Origin: VRUE01 sp036266075 | GTDB taxonomy: Bacteria; Actinomycetota; Thermoleophilia; Solirubrobacterales; 70-9 | Length of the DNA: 16,644 nucleotides | Direction of reading: 5' to 3' | NCBI GenBank assembly: GCA_036266075.1 | Contig: DATANV010000021.1 | Span: forward strand, 1-16,644 | Part shown: piece after piece, positions 9,348 to 16,613 of the stretch | How the letters are laid out: every line of letters begins with the position of its first letter | Numbering within the stretch: position 1 is the stretch's first letter | Position numbers and translations under genes: made by a program | Notes under the pieces: generated by a model | Told to the model about the DNA's origin: nothing | What the model saw: the letters and a program-made list of their open reading frames with translations, nothing else | Databases searched by the model: none

Positions 9348-10657
9348 GGGTGCGCCGTTTCGAGTGGGAGGGCGCAGCGCCGACCTCGGCCGCGATCCGC
9401 CGCTGGACCGAGGAGGCGATCCCGCAGACCGACGTCGAGGTCGCCACGATCGAACGGGCCGTGCGCGAGCGCGGCGACGAGGCAGTCTTGGAGCTCACCG
9501 CGCGCTTCGACGCGACCGAGGCCGCACCGCAGGCCCTGCGGGTCGACCCGGCAGCGGGCGAGGAGGCGCTGCGCTCGCTCGACCCCGCCCTGCGAGAGGC
9601 CCTGGAGGTCGCTTCGGCCAACATCCGCGCTGTCGCCGAGGCCCAGCTCGACGCGGAGGCGCGCTCCGTAGCACTGCCACAGGGTCAGAGGGTGGTGCTG
9701 CGCGAGATCCCAGTGTCGGCCGCCGGTCTCTACGCGCCGGGGGGCCGGGCCGTCTACCCCTCGAGCGTGCTGATGTGCGCGGTCCCAGCGCGGGTCGCCG
9801 GGGTGGAGCGACTGGCCCTCGCCTCGCCGCCGGCCCCTGACGGAAAGCTGAACCCGTTGATCCTCGCCGCCGCGGCGCTGACGGGCATCGACGAGATCTA
9901 CGCGATGGGCGGCGCCCAGGCGATCTTCGCCCTCGCCCATGGGACGCAGACGATCGCTCCCGTCGACGTCGTCGCGGGCCCCGGCAACGCCTGGGTACGG
10001 GCCGCGAAGTGGGCGGTCTCCGGGACGGTGGGGATCGATTCGCTCGCCGGCCCTTCCGAGCTGATGCTGATCGCCGACGACGACACCGACCCCGAGTGGG
10101 CCGCGCTCGACCTCTGCGCGCAGGCGGAGCACGGTTACGAGGGGGCGCTGCTGCTCGTCGGCCAGGACGGCACCCTGCTCGACGCGGTTGCCACCGCGAC
10201 CGAGCGCGCCGCGACCGAGCGGGCGGAAGTCGAGAACGCGCCGCTGGCGCTGATCGAGGTGCCGGCGCTCGACGACGCGATCGCCCTGGCGAATGCCTTC
10301 GCGCCGGAGCACCTGCAGTTGATGGCCCGCGACGGAGTCGAGCTCGCCGGGCGGATCACCACCGCGGGCTGCGTCTTCGTGGGTCGCTTCGCAGCCACCG
10401 CCTTCGGCGACTACGTGGCGGGCTCCAACCACGTGCTGCCCACGGCCGGCGCGGGCCGTCACTCGGGCCCACTGGGGCCGGATGCGTTCAGCCGCACGAT
10501 GGCAACCGTGGAGGTGAGCGGAGAGGCCGCGGCGAAACTGGCCCCATACGTCGACACGCTCGCGCGCGCGGAGGAACTTCCAGTCCACGGCGAGTCGGCG
10601 ATGATTAGGACCAGAGATCCGAAGACGGAAGACGACGATGACCAGAACCGCAGCTAG
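9344..10657 (+). CDS. hisD: Histidinol dehydrogenase
   Basis: Zn- and NAD-dependent enzyme oxidising L-histidinol to L-histidine, the last two steps of the pathway. 437 aa. Key residues by family alignment: Gln260 and His263 (AQAEHG), catalytic pair Glu322-His323 (APEHL), Asp356 (GDYVAG) and His415 (LPVHGES). Other conserved blocks are GLYAPGG (128-134), AGPGNAWV (211-218) and GPSELMLIAD (236-245). The start chosen is the GTG that overlaps the hisG stop; the frame is open upstream, but that part lies within hisG. The C-terminus has an acidic tail (TEDDDDQNRS) encoded in the 20-bp overlap with hisB and just before it. Confidence 0.96.
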   Translation: MRVRRFEWEGAAPTSAAIRRWTEEAIPQTDVEVATIERAVRERGDEAVLELTARFDATEAAPQALRVDPAAGEEALRSLDPALREALEVASANIRAVAEAQLDAEARSVALPQGQRVVLREIPVSAAGLYAPGGRAVYPSSVLMCAVPARVAGVERLALASPPAPDGKLNPLILAAAALTGIDEIYAMGGAQAIFALAHGTQTIAPVDVVAGPGNAWVRAAKWAVSGTVGIDSLAGPSELMLIADDDTDPEWAALDLCAQAEHGYEGALLLVGQDGTLLDAVATATERAATERAEVENAPLALIEVPALDDAIALANAFAPEHLQLMARDGVELAGRITTAGCVFVGRFAATAFGDYVAGSNHVLPTAGAGRHSGPLGPDAFSRTMATVEVSGEAAAKLAPYVDTLARAEELPVHGESAMIRTRDPKTEDDDDQNRS

Positions 10658-11228
10658 AGAGCGCACCACCGCCGAGACGAAGATCCGGCTCGAGCTGAGC
10701 TTGGACGGAGGAGAGTCGAGCGCCGCGACCGGCGTCGGCTTCCTCGATCACATGCTCGACCTGCTCGCCCGCCACGGGCGGCTCGGCCTGCGCGTCGCGG
10801 CGAGCGGCGACCTCGAGACCGGCGCCCACCACACGGTCGAGGACGTCGGCATCGTCCTCGGCCAGGCGCTCGACGAGGCGCTCGGCGACCGTGCCGGGAT
10901 CCGCCGCTACGGCTCGGCGCTGGTGCCGATGGACGAGTCGCTGGCCGAGTGCGCGATCGACATCTCCGGGCGGCCGCTCTGCGTCTTCGAGGCCGAGCTG
11001 CCGACCACCTCGATCGCTGGCTTTGACACCGAGCTGGCGGAGGAGTTCTTCCGCGCTGTCGCCAACAGCGCCAAACTGACCCTGCACGTCTCGGTGCGCG
11101 CGGGGACCAATGCCCACCACATGATCGAGGCTGCCTTCAAGGCCTTTGCGCGGGCGCTGCGCGTCGCGGTCTCGATCGACCCCGAGGAAAGCGGCGTGCC
11201 CTCGACCAAGGGAACCCTCAGCTCATGA
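10638..11228 (+). CDS. hisB: Imidazoleglycerol-phosphate dehydratase
   Basis: Mn-dependent dehydration of IGP to imidazole acetol phosphate. 196 aa, monofunctional: there is no histidinol-phosphate phosphatase domain as in the E. coli HisB fusion. Metal-binding motifs are HHTVED (64-69) and HHMIEAAFKA (160-169). GFLDHML (34-40) is also conserved. The ATG lies inside hisD (20-bp overlap), preceded by GGAAGA, and the stop overlaps the hisH ATG by four bases. Confidence 0.96.
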   Translation: MTRTAARERTTAETKIRLELSLDGGESSAATGVGFLDHMLDLLARHGRLGLRVAASGDLETGAHHTVEDVGIVLGQALDEALGDRAGIRRYGSALVPMDESLAECAIDISGRPLCVFEAELPTTSIAGFDTELAEEFFRAVANSAKLTLHVSVRAGTNAHHMIEAAFKAFARALRVAVSIDPEESGVPSTKGTLSS

Positions 11229-11851
11229 GTGCGCGGATCGCGATCCTCGACTACGGCATGGGCAACCTGCGCTCGGTCGAGAAGGCCCTCGAGCACGTCG
11301 GCGCCACGGCGACGATCTCGAGCGACGCCGCCACCGTACAGGGGGCCGACGGGGTGATCCTGCCGGGTGTCGGCGCCTTCCCGCGGGCGATGGAACGGAT
11401 ACGCGAGCTCGGCCTCGACGAGCTGGTGGAGGAGCGCCGCGATGCCGGCGTACCGGTCCTCGGCATCTGCCTGGGGCTTCAGCTGCTCTTCGACTCGACC
11501 ACGGAGCTGGGCGGTGCGGCGGGTCTCGGCCTGCTGCCGGGGCCTGTCTCCGAGCTCGACGCCGATGGCCTCAAGGTGCCGCACATCGGCTGGTCGCCGG
11601 TCCGCTGGGAGCGCGAGTCGCGCCTCGTCGAGGGGATCGCGAGCGAGACCCCCTTCTACTTCGTGCACTCGTTTGCGCCACGGCCGGGGGCCGGGGAGCT
11701 GCTGGGCAGCGCGGCCTACGGCGCCCGCTTCGCCTGCGCGGCGGAGCGCGGGAACGTCTTCGGCGTCCAGTTCCACCCAGAGAAGTCGAGCGCCGCCGGC
11801 TTGCGCCTGCTCTCGAACTTCGCGGGGATCTGCGCGGCGGTTCCGGCGTAG
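11225..11851 (+). CDS. hisH: Imidazole glycerol phosphate synthase, glutaminase subunit
   Basis: Releases ammonia from glutamine and passes it to HisF, which forms IGP and AICAR. 208 aa class I glutamine amidotransferase. The triad is Cys82 (GICLGLQLLF), His184 and Glu186 (VQFHPEKS). The N-terminal DYGMGNLRS and LPGVGAF blocks are typical. The ATGA overlap with hisB implies translational coupling. Its partner hisF is not adjacent; hisA and an inverted repeat lie between. Confidence 0.96.
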   Translation: MSARIAILDYGMGNLRSVEKALEHVGATATISSDAATVQGADGVILPGVGAFPRAMERIRELGLDELVEERRDAGVPVLGICLGLQLLFDSTTELGGAAGLGLLPGPVSELDADGLKVPHIGWSPVRWERESRLVEGIASETPFYFVHSFAPRPGAGELLGSAAYGARFACAAERGNVFGVQFHPEKSSAAGLRLLSNFAGICAAVPA

Positions 11852-11864
11852 GCCGGGCAGGCCA

Positions 11865-12590
11865 GTGATCCTCTACCCGGCGATCGACATCCGCGGCGGC
11901 CAGGCGGTGCGCCTGACGCAGGGCGACTACGAGCGCGAGACTGCCTACGACGCCGACCCGGTCGACGCTGCCAAGCGCTGGGCGAGCGAAGGGGCCGAGT
12001 TTCTGCACGTCGTCGACCTCGATGGCGCCAAGGCGGGCGAGCCGCGAAACCTTGAGGCGGTCGGTCGGATCGCCGAGGCCGTCGACTGCCCGATCCAGGT
12101 GGGCGGTGGGCTGCGCGAGGCGACCTCGGTCGAGGCGGTGCTTGAGACGGGCGCCGAACGCGTGGTAATCGGCACCGCAGCCTTGCGCGATCCCGGTTTC
12201 CTGGACGAGATGCTGGCGAAGCACAGCGATCGCGTCGTCGTCTCCGTCGACGCCCGCAACGGCAGGGTCGCGCTGTCCGGCTGGACCGAAGCAGGCAAGG
12301 AGGACGTCGCCGACGCGGTCGCCTCCCTCGGCGAGCGCGGCGTAGCTCGCTTCCTCTGCACCGCGATCGAGGTCGACGGCACGATGGAGGGCCCCGCCCT
12401 CGGCGAGCTCGCCCGGATCGCTCGCGCAACCCCAGCAAACATAATCGCCTCAGGCGGCGTGGGCGACCTCACCCACCTGGAAGCTCTCGCCCGCGAAGCG
12501 CCCCCAAACGTAGAAGGCGCCATCGTGGGCCGCGCCCTCTACGAGCGCAAGTTCACCGTCTCCCAGGCCATCACCGCGCTCGGTCAATAG
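11865..12590 (+). CDS. hisA: ProFAR isomerase HisA
   Basis: Amadori isomerase converting ProFAR to PRFAR; (beta/alpha)8 barrel of 241 aa. The start is the GTG encoding MILYPAIDIRGG, 13 bp after hisH, with a weak GGGCAGG upstream; the frame is open further back, but that part is inside hisH. Catalytic Asp8 (PAIDI) and Asp129 (SVDAR) are present, and SGWTE (138-142) is the ordinary HisA form. I see no features of the bifunctional HisA/TrpF (PriA) of many Actinobacteria. The last ~55 codons use many A-ending codons (GCA, CCA, ATA, TCA, GTA, GAA), unlike the rest. The TAG stop is part of the long inverted repeat that follows. Confidence 0.95.
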   Translation: MILYPAIDIRGGQAVRLTQGDYERETAYDADPVDAAKRWASEGAEFLHVVDLDGAKAGEPRNLEAVGRIAEAVDCPIQVGGGLREATSVEAVLETGAERVVIGTAALRDPGFLDEMLAKHSDRVVVSVDARNGRVALSGWTEAGKEDVADAVASLGERGVARFLCTAIEVDGTMEGPALGELARIARATPANIIASGGVGDLTHLEALAREAPPNVEGAIVGRALYERKFTVSQAITALGQ

Positions 12591-12690
12591 GAGGCGGGTG
12601 CCCCTCTCCCGGAGGCTCCGGGACCACCTGCCAAATCGAGCTTCGGAATCAGCTGCGCGACGGCCTCCGGGAGAGGGCACCCGCCTCCTA
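12588..12690. repeat. Long inverted repeat between hisA and hisF
   Basis: The left arm 12588-12616 (from the TAG stop of hisA) and the right arm 12663-12690 are reverse complements over 28 bases, with one extra C in the left arm. The arms begin TAGGAGGCGGGTGCC and end CCTCCGGGAGAGGGCAC...CTCCTA. The loop is 46 nt. A smaller nested palindrome, TCCCGGAG-G-CTCCGGGA (12607-12623), competes with the big stem. No T-run follows, so it is not a classical terminator. It may be an RNA-processing or stability stem, an attenuator-like switch between hisA and hisF, or a small palindromic repeat element. Confidence 0.85.
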
Positions 12691-12694
12691 CCAC

Positions 12695-12700
12695 TACGCT
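12695..12700 (+). promoter_or_regulatory. Possible leaderless -10 element (TACGCT) of hisF
   Basis: TACGCT ends 6 nt before the hisF ATG, no Shine-Dalgarno is visible, and hisF is set apart from hisA by a large hairpin, so a separate start of transcription is plausible. The hexamer match is weak and there is no -35. Confidence 0.25.
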
Positions 12701-12706
12701 TGCCCC

Positions 12707-13465
12707 ATGGTCCTGAAACGCATCATCCCCTGCCTCGACGTCGACGCCGGCCGCGTCGTCAAGGGCACGAACTTCGTCGGCCTGCGCGACGCCGGCGACC
12801 CCGTGGAGCTGGCCGAGCGCTACGACGCCGAGGGCGCCGACGAGCTGGTCTTCCTCGACATCACCGCCTCGCACGAGAAGCGCGAGACGATCGTCGAGCT
12901 GGCGCGGCGGACCGCCGACAACGTCTTCATCCCCTTCACGATCGGCGGCGGCATCCGCTCCGTCGCCGACGCACAGGCGGTGCTCGACGCCGGCGCCGAC
13001 AAGGTCTCGGTCAACTCCTCGGCACTAGCCCGGCCCGAGCTGCTCGGCGAGCTGGCCGCCAACTTCGGCGCCCAGTGCGTCGTGATCGCGATCGATGCCA
13101 AGCGCGAGGACGGCGGCTGGGGCGTCTACGTCAACGGCGGACGCAAGCGGGTCGAGGGACGGGAGGCCGTCTCCTGGGCGCGGGAGGCGGTCGAGTGGGG
13201 GGCGGGGGAGGTGCTGCTCACGAGCATGGACCGCGACGGCACCAACGATGGCTATGACCTCGAGCTGACCCGCGCGGTCGCGGAGGCGGTGTCCGTGCCG
13301 GTGATCGCTTCGGGCGGCGCCGGCACCCTCGACCACCTCAACGCTGCGATCGCCGAGGGCGGCGCCGATGCCGTCCTCTGTGCCTCGATCTTCCATTACG
13401 GCGAATACGGCGTTCGCGAGGCCAAGCAGCACATGGCCGCAGCCGGCATCCCGGTGCGGCTGTAG
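12707..13465 (+). CDS. hisF: Imidazole glycerol phosphate synthase, cyclase subunit
   Basis: (Beta/alpha)8-barrel cyclase that uses ammonia from HisH to convert PRFAR to IGP and AICAR. 252 aa. Catalytic Asp11 (IPCLDVDAGRVVKG) and Asp130 (VIAIDAK) are present. The phosphate-binding loops TIGGGI (78-83) and IASGGAG are intact. It starts at an ATG 116 bp after hisA, behind the inverted repeat; it is the only his gene in the window not tightly joined to its neighbour. Confidence 0.97.
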   Translation: MVLKRIIPCLDVDAGRVVKGTNFVGLRDAGDPVELAERYDAEGADELVFLDITASHEKRETIVELARRTADNVFIPFTIGGGIRSVADAQAVLDAGADKVSVNSSALARPELLGELAANFGAQCVVIAIDAKREDGGWGVYVNGGRKRVEGREAVSWAREAVEWGAGEVLLTSMDRDGTNDGYDLELTRAVAEAVSVPVIASGGAGTLDHLNAAIAEGGADAVLCASIFHYGEYGVREAKQHMAAAGIPVRL

Positions 13466-13505
13466 CGGACGGCCATCCGCGGGGGCGATCATCGTAGGGA
13501 GACCG

Positions 13506-14621
13506 ATGGCGGCGATGCCGATCGACAACCTGGCCGAGGCGCTGCAGCGGGCCTATCCCGAGCTTCAGGCCGTGCGGGCGGCAACTGACGTGCCCGTCTA
13601 CCTGGTTGGCGGCGCAGTGCGCGACCTGCTGTTGACCCGGGGTCGCTCCGACATCGACCTGGTCGTCGTCGGCGACGCCGGCACGCTAGCCGCCAGCCTC
13701 GGCGCCGAGCCGGTCGAGCACGAGCGCTTCGCTACCGCCAAGGTCCACCTCGAGGGCCACGAGTTGGACATCGCCACCGCGCGGGCCGAGACCTACGCGC
13801 ATCCAGGGGCGCTCCCCGAGGTCGAGCCCGCTGCCGACGTCGAGACCGACCTGCGCCGGCGCGACTTCACGATCAACGCGATGGCGATCCCGCTGCAGGG
13901 CGAGGCGCAGCTGGTCGATCCGCTTGGCGGGGTGGCCGACCTCGAGGCTGGCCTGCTGCGCGTCCTGCACCCGCATTCCTTTGCCGACGACCCAACCCGG
14001 GCGCTGCGCGCCGCCCGCTACGCCGCCCGCTTCGGCTTCGAGCCCGAGCCCGAGACCGCCGCTCTGCTGCGCGAGGCCGATCTCAGCACGGTCTCGGATG
14101 AGCGCCGCGCCGCGGACCTGCTGCGACTTGCCGCCGAGCTTGCCGCCCCGCACGGTTTTGCCCTGCTTCACGAGTGGGGCCTGGCGACCCTGCGCCCGCG
14201 AGGCATCGAGCTGGCCGAGCAGGTAGTGCAGCTGCTGGAACGGGAACCGTGGGACGAGGTGGCGCCGCGCGACCGCGCCGTCCTCGCCGCCGCCCTTGGT
14301 GCGCCCGGGCGCGAGGAGGGTCTCGCGGCGGCGGATCCGCAGCGACCCTCGGAAGCGGTCGAGCTCGCGCGCGGGGCAGATCCCGTCGAGCTGGTCCTCG
14401 CCAGAGCGCTCGGCGCCGAGTGGCTCGACCGATACCTGCTGGAGTGGCGCTCGGTGAAGCTCGAGATCGACGGCGACGAGCTGATCGCTGCGGGGGCGTC
14501 GCAGGGCCCGGCGCTCGGGCAGGGCCTGGCGGAGGCGCTGCGCCGCAAGCTCGACGGCGAGATCGACGGGCGCGAGCAGGAGCTGGACGTCGCCCTCGCA
14601 GTTGCGCGGCGGAGCCATTGA
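13506..14621 (+). CDS. Class II tRNA nucleotidyltransferase / poly(A) polymerase-like protein
   Basis: Predicted template-independent RNA 3'-end nucleotidyltransferase, for tRNA CCA addition or partial CC/A addition, or polyadenylation. 371 aa. Visible motifs: LVGGAVRDLLL (33-43), the metal-binding DID (Asp49, Asp51), HELDIATAR with Asp88, RRRDFTINAMA (117-127) and DDPTRALRAARYAARFGF (161-178). It is shorter than the usual actinobacterial CCA enzyme and has no HD domain; the C-terminal half is divergent. The start ATG follows AGGGAG by four bases; another in-frame ATG lies three codons on. The stop overlaps the pgeF ATG by one base (TGATG), suggesting coupling. Which nucleotides it adds cannot be told from the motifs alone. 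Confidence 0.88.
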   Translation: MAAMPIDNLAEALQRAYPELQAVRAATDVPVYLVGGAVRDLLLTRGRSDIDLVVVGDAGTLAASLGAEPVEHERFATAKVHLEGHELDIATARAETYAHPGALPEVEPAADVETDLRRRDFTINAMAIPLQGEAQLVDPLGGVADLEAGLLRVLHPHSFADDPTRALRAARYAARFGFEPEPETAALLREADLSTVSDERRAADLLRLAAELAAPHGFALLHEWGLATLRPRGIELAEQVVQLLEREPWDEVAPRDRAVLAAALGAPGREEGLAAADPQRPSEAVELARGADPVELVLARALGAEWLDRYLLEWRSVKLEIDGDELIAAGASQGPALGQGLAEALRRKLDGEIDGREQELDVALAVARRSH

Positions 14622-15367
14622 TGGAGTGGCGGGACGCCGGCGGCGTCGAATGGCTGGAAGCGCGCCTGCCCGGTGCCCGCGTCGCCTTCTCTACCCGTAA
14701 GGGCGGAATCAGCGAGGCGCCCTTTGCGACGCTCAACCTCGGCCTCCTCACAGAGGACGACGGAGGCAGGGTGATCCAAAACCGCCTGCGCCTGGCCGCG
14801 ACCCTGGGTCTCGAGCCGGAGCGGATCGCGATCGGGCGGCAGGTGCACGGCGCCGAGCTCGTGGTGCACCCCGCGTCGGCGCAGCCGAGCCCGTACGCCC
14901 AGCCTGGCGCCGCGATGCCCGAGGTCGATGGCCAGGTCGTCTCACAACCCGATTTGGCAGCGCTCGTCTTCGTCGCCGACTGTCTGCCGGTGGCCCTCTC
15001 GGGGCCCGGTGGGGTAGCGATGCTGCACTGCGGCTGGCGCGGCCTTGCGGCCGGCATCGTTGCGAGGGGGGCCGAGGCGGTGGGCGCCACGCATGCCGCG
15101 ATCGGGCCGGGGATCGGCGCCTGCTGCTACGAGGTCGGCGACGAGATCCTCGACGTCTTCGCCGACCTCGGCGAGGGGATCGGCACCGGCCGCATGCTCG
15201 ACCTCACCGAGGTCGCCCGGCGGTTGCTGCTGGAGGCCGGGGTCGAGCGGATCGAGGCCGCCGGCCTCTGCACGAGCTGTGAAGCGGATCGCTTCTTCTC
15301 GCACCGCCGCGACGCGGGCCAGACCGGCCGCCAGGCGGGCCTGGCCTGGCTCGAGGGGGCGGCCTGA
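14621..15367 (+). CDS. pgeF: Laccase-domain (YfiH/PgeF-type) protein
   Basis: Member of the multicopper-oxidase-unrelated DUF152 family. E. coli YfiH/PgeF has been tied to peptidoglycan editing, and relatives act on purine nucleosides. 248 aa. Metal-site residues by motif: His76 (RQVHGAEL), Cys121 (ADCLPV) and His136 (MLHCGWRGL). The C-terminal GLCTSCEADRFFSHRRDAG block is also typical. The family often lies beside yggS and sepF in division clusters, as here. One-base overlap with the upstream gene; yggS starts 2 bp after its stop. Confidence 0.93.
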   Translation: MEWRDAGGVEWLEARLPGARVAFSTRKGGISEAPFATLNLGLLTEDDGGRVIQNRLRLAATLGLEPERIAIGRQVHGAELVVHPASAQPSPYAQPGAAMPEVDGQVVSQPDLAALVFVADCLPVALSGPGGVAMLHCGWRGLAAGIVARGAEAVGATHAAIGPGIGACCYEVGDEILDVFADLGEGIGTGRMLDLTEVARRLLLEAGVERIEAAGLCTSCEADRFFSHRRDAGQTGRQAGLAWLEGAA

Positions 15368-15369
15368 CG

Positions 15370-16002
15370 ATGCCCGGCCTGATCCGCGGCCTCGACCCGC
15401 TCAAGATCGCCGCCAACCTGGAGCGGGTGCGCGAACGAGCCGGCGAGCCGGTCGAGATCCTCGCCGCGACCAAGTACGTGCCGCTCGAGGAGATGGGCGT
15501 ACTTGCCGAGGCCGGGGTGCGTCTGGTCGGCGAGAACCGCCAGCAGGACCTCGCGGCAAAACACGAGCGCTGGGGGGAAGCGTTCGAGTGGGACTTCATC
15601 GGCGCCCTGCAGAGCCGCAAGGTCCGGCGGCTGTTGCCGCTGTGCCGGCTGATCCACTCGGTCGCTAGCGACTCGGCGCTGGAGCAGCTGGGCCGCCACG
15701 CCGACCACGACACCGAGGTCCTGGTCGAGGTCAACGTCGCCGGCGAGGAGGGCAAGGCCGGCGTCGCCTCCGAGGACCTTGCCGGCTTCCTCGATCGCTG
15801 CCCTGTGCGCGTCTCCGGTCTGATGACGATGCCGCCCTTCAGCACCGATCCGGAGGACTCGCGGCCGCACTTCGCCCGCCTCGCCGAGCTGGCCGCCGAA
15901 TACGGACTGGAGCGGCTCTCGATGGGCACCTCGCAGGACTGGCTGGTCGCGGTCGAGGAGGGGGCGACGATCGTCCGCCTGGGTACCGCGCTCTACATCT
16001 GA
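15370..16002 (+). CDS. yggS: YggS family pyridoxal phosphate-binding protein
   Basis: Fold-type III, single-domain PLP protein (PLPBP/YlmE family) involved in vitamin B6 and amino-acid homeostasis. 210 aa, slightly shorter than the usual 220-235. PLP-binding Lys35 lies in LAATKYV. VGENRQQDL, FIGALQSRKVR, GLMTMPP, LSMGTSQDW and VRLGTALYI are the conserved family blocks. The protein ends directly after the last strand (ALYI). It lies 2 bp after pgeF; the possible sepF promoter overlaps its end. Confidence 0.95.
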   Translation: MPGLIRGLDPLKIAANLERVRERAGEPVEILAATKYVPLEEMGVLAEAGVRLVGENRQQDLAAKHERWGEAFEWDFIGALQSRKVRRLLPLCRLIHSVASDSALEQLGRHADHDTEVLVEVNVAGEEGKAGVASEDLAGFLDRCPVRVSGLMTMPPFSTDPEDSRPHFARLAELAAEYGLERLSMGTSQDWLVAVEEGATIVRLGTALYI

Positions 16003-16020
16003 GGGTCGCTGAGCCATAAT
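15992..16020 (+). promoter_or_regulatory. Possible sepF promoter
   Basis: TCTACA (15992-15997), 17 bp, then CATAAT (16015-16020) resembles a -35/-10 pair, overlapping the yggS stop codon. AGAGAGGAA (16022-16030) follows as a ribosome binding site for the GTG at 16038. If transcription starts about 16027, part of that site would be lost, so it may serve read-through mRNA instead. Moderate to weak evidence. Confidence 0.35.
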
Positions 16021-16037
16021 CAGAGAGGAATCGGCCT

Positions 16038-16613
16038 GTGCGGGCCGAAAAGACGCCGGTAAGCATGGCTTTTCGCGATTCGTGGCATAGAGCGCTGGTC
16101 TACTTCGGTCTCGCCGAAGAGCACGAGCACGGTCCGGAATACGAGGAAGACTTCGGCCCCGAAGACGAGGAGATCGAAGCTCGCCGCGAATCCAGCCAGG
16201 TGCGCCGCCTGCCGACCTCGCGCCGCTCGCGCCGCGACGAGATCGACGACATCTTCGCCGACGACGACGACGAGCCCGCCGGGCGCCCGACCAGCCGCCT
16301 GCGGACGGTCAACGGCGGCGGTGGGGGCTCGCGCGACGTGCGCGTGCACCTCGTGCTGCCGAAGTCGTTCAACGACGCGCAGCAGGTCGCCGACAAGTTC
16401 AAGGACGACATCCCCGTCGTGCTGAACCTCCAGGGGACCGAGACGGATCTCTCCAAGCGGCTCATCGACTTCGCCAGCGGCCTGACCTACGCGCTGGACG
16501 GCGGCATGCAGCGGATCGCCGAGAAGATGTTCCTGCTGACCCCGCGCAACGTCGAAGTATCCGCCGAGGAAAAGGCGCGGCTGATCGACAAGGGCTTCTT
16601 CAACCAGTCCTAG
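16038..16613 (+). CDS. sepF: Cell division protein SepF
   Basis: Cytoplasmic FtsZ-binding membrane anchor that aligns and tethers the Z-ring. 191 aa from the GTG at 16038, which has the strong AGAGAGGAA seven bases upstream. An ATG at 16065 (MAFRDSWHRALVYFG, 182 aa) matches the usual SepF N-terminus better but has no good ribosome binding site. Regions: an amphipathic membrane-binding helix around FRDSWHRALVYFGL, an acidic and then Arg-rich flexible linker (about 27-100) with a GGGGG stretch, and the C-terminal SepF domain from about 100 (RVHLVLPKSFNDAQ, VVLNLQGTE, RLIDFASGLTYALDG, FLLTPRNVEVS). It follows pgeF-yggS as in many Gram-positive division clusters. Confidence 0.95.
   Translation: MRAEKTPVSMAFRDSWHRALVYFGLAEEHEHGPEYEEDFGPEDEEIEARRESSQVRRLPTSRRSRRDEIDDIFADDDDEPAGRPTSRLRTVNGGGGGSRDVRVHLVLPKSFNDAQQVADKFKDDIPVVLNLQGTETDLSKRLIDFASGLTYALDGGMQRIAEKMFLLTPRNVEVSAEEKARLIDKGFFNQS

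Noticed and set aside
9089..10669. 526-codon minus-strand open frame
   Set aside because: Antisense shadow of hisG and hisD; composition is Arg/Gly/Asp-rich without recognisable motifs.
11865..12590. PriA (bifunctional HisA/TrpF)
   Set aside because: The SGWTEAG segment and overall motifs are those of ordinary HisA; PriA-type sequence features were not seen.
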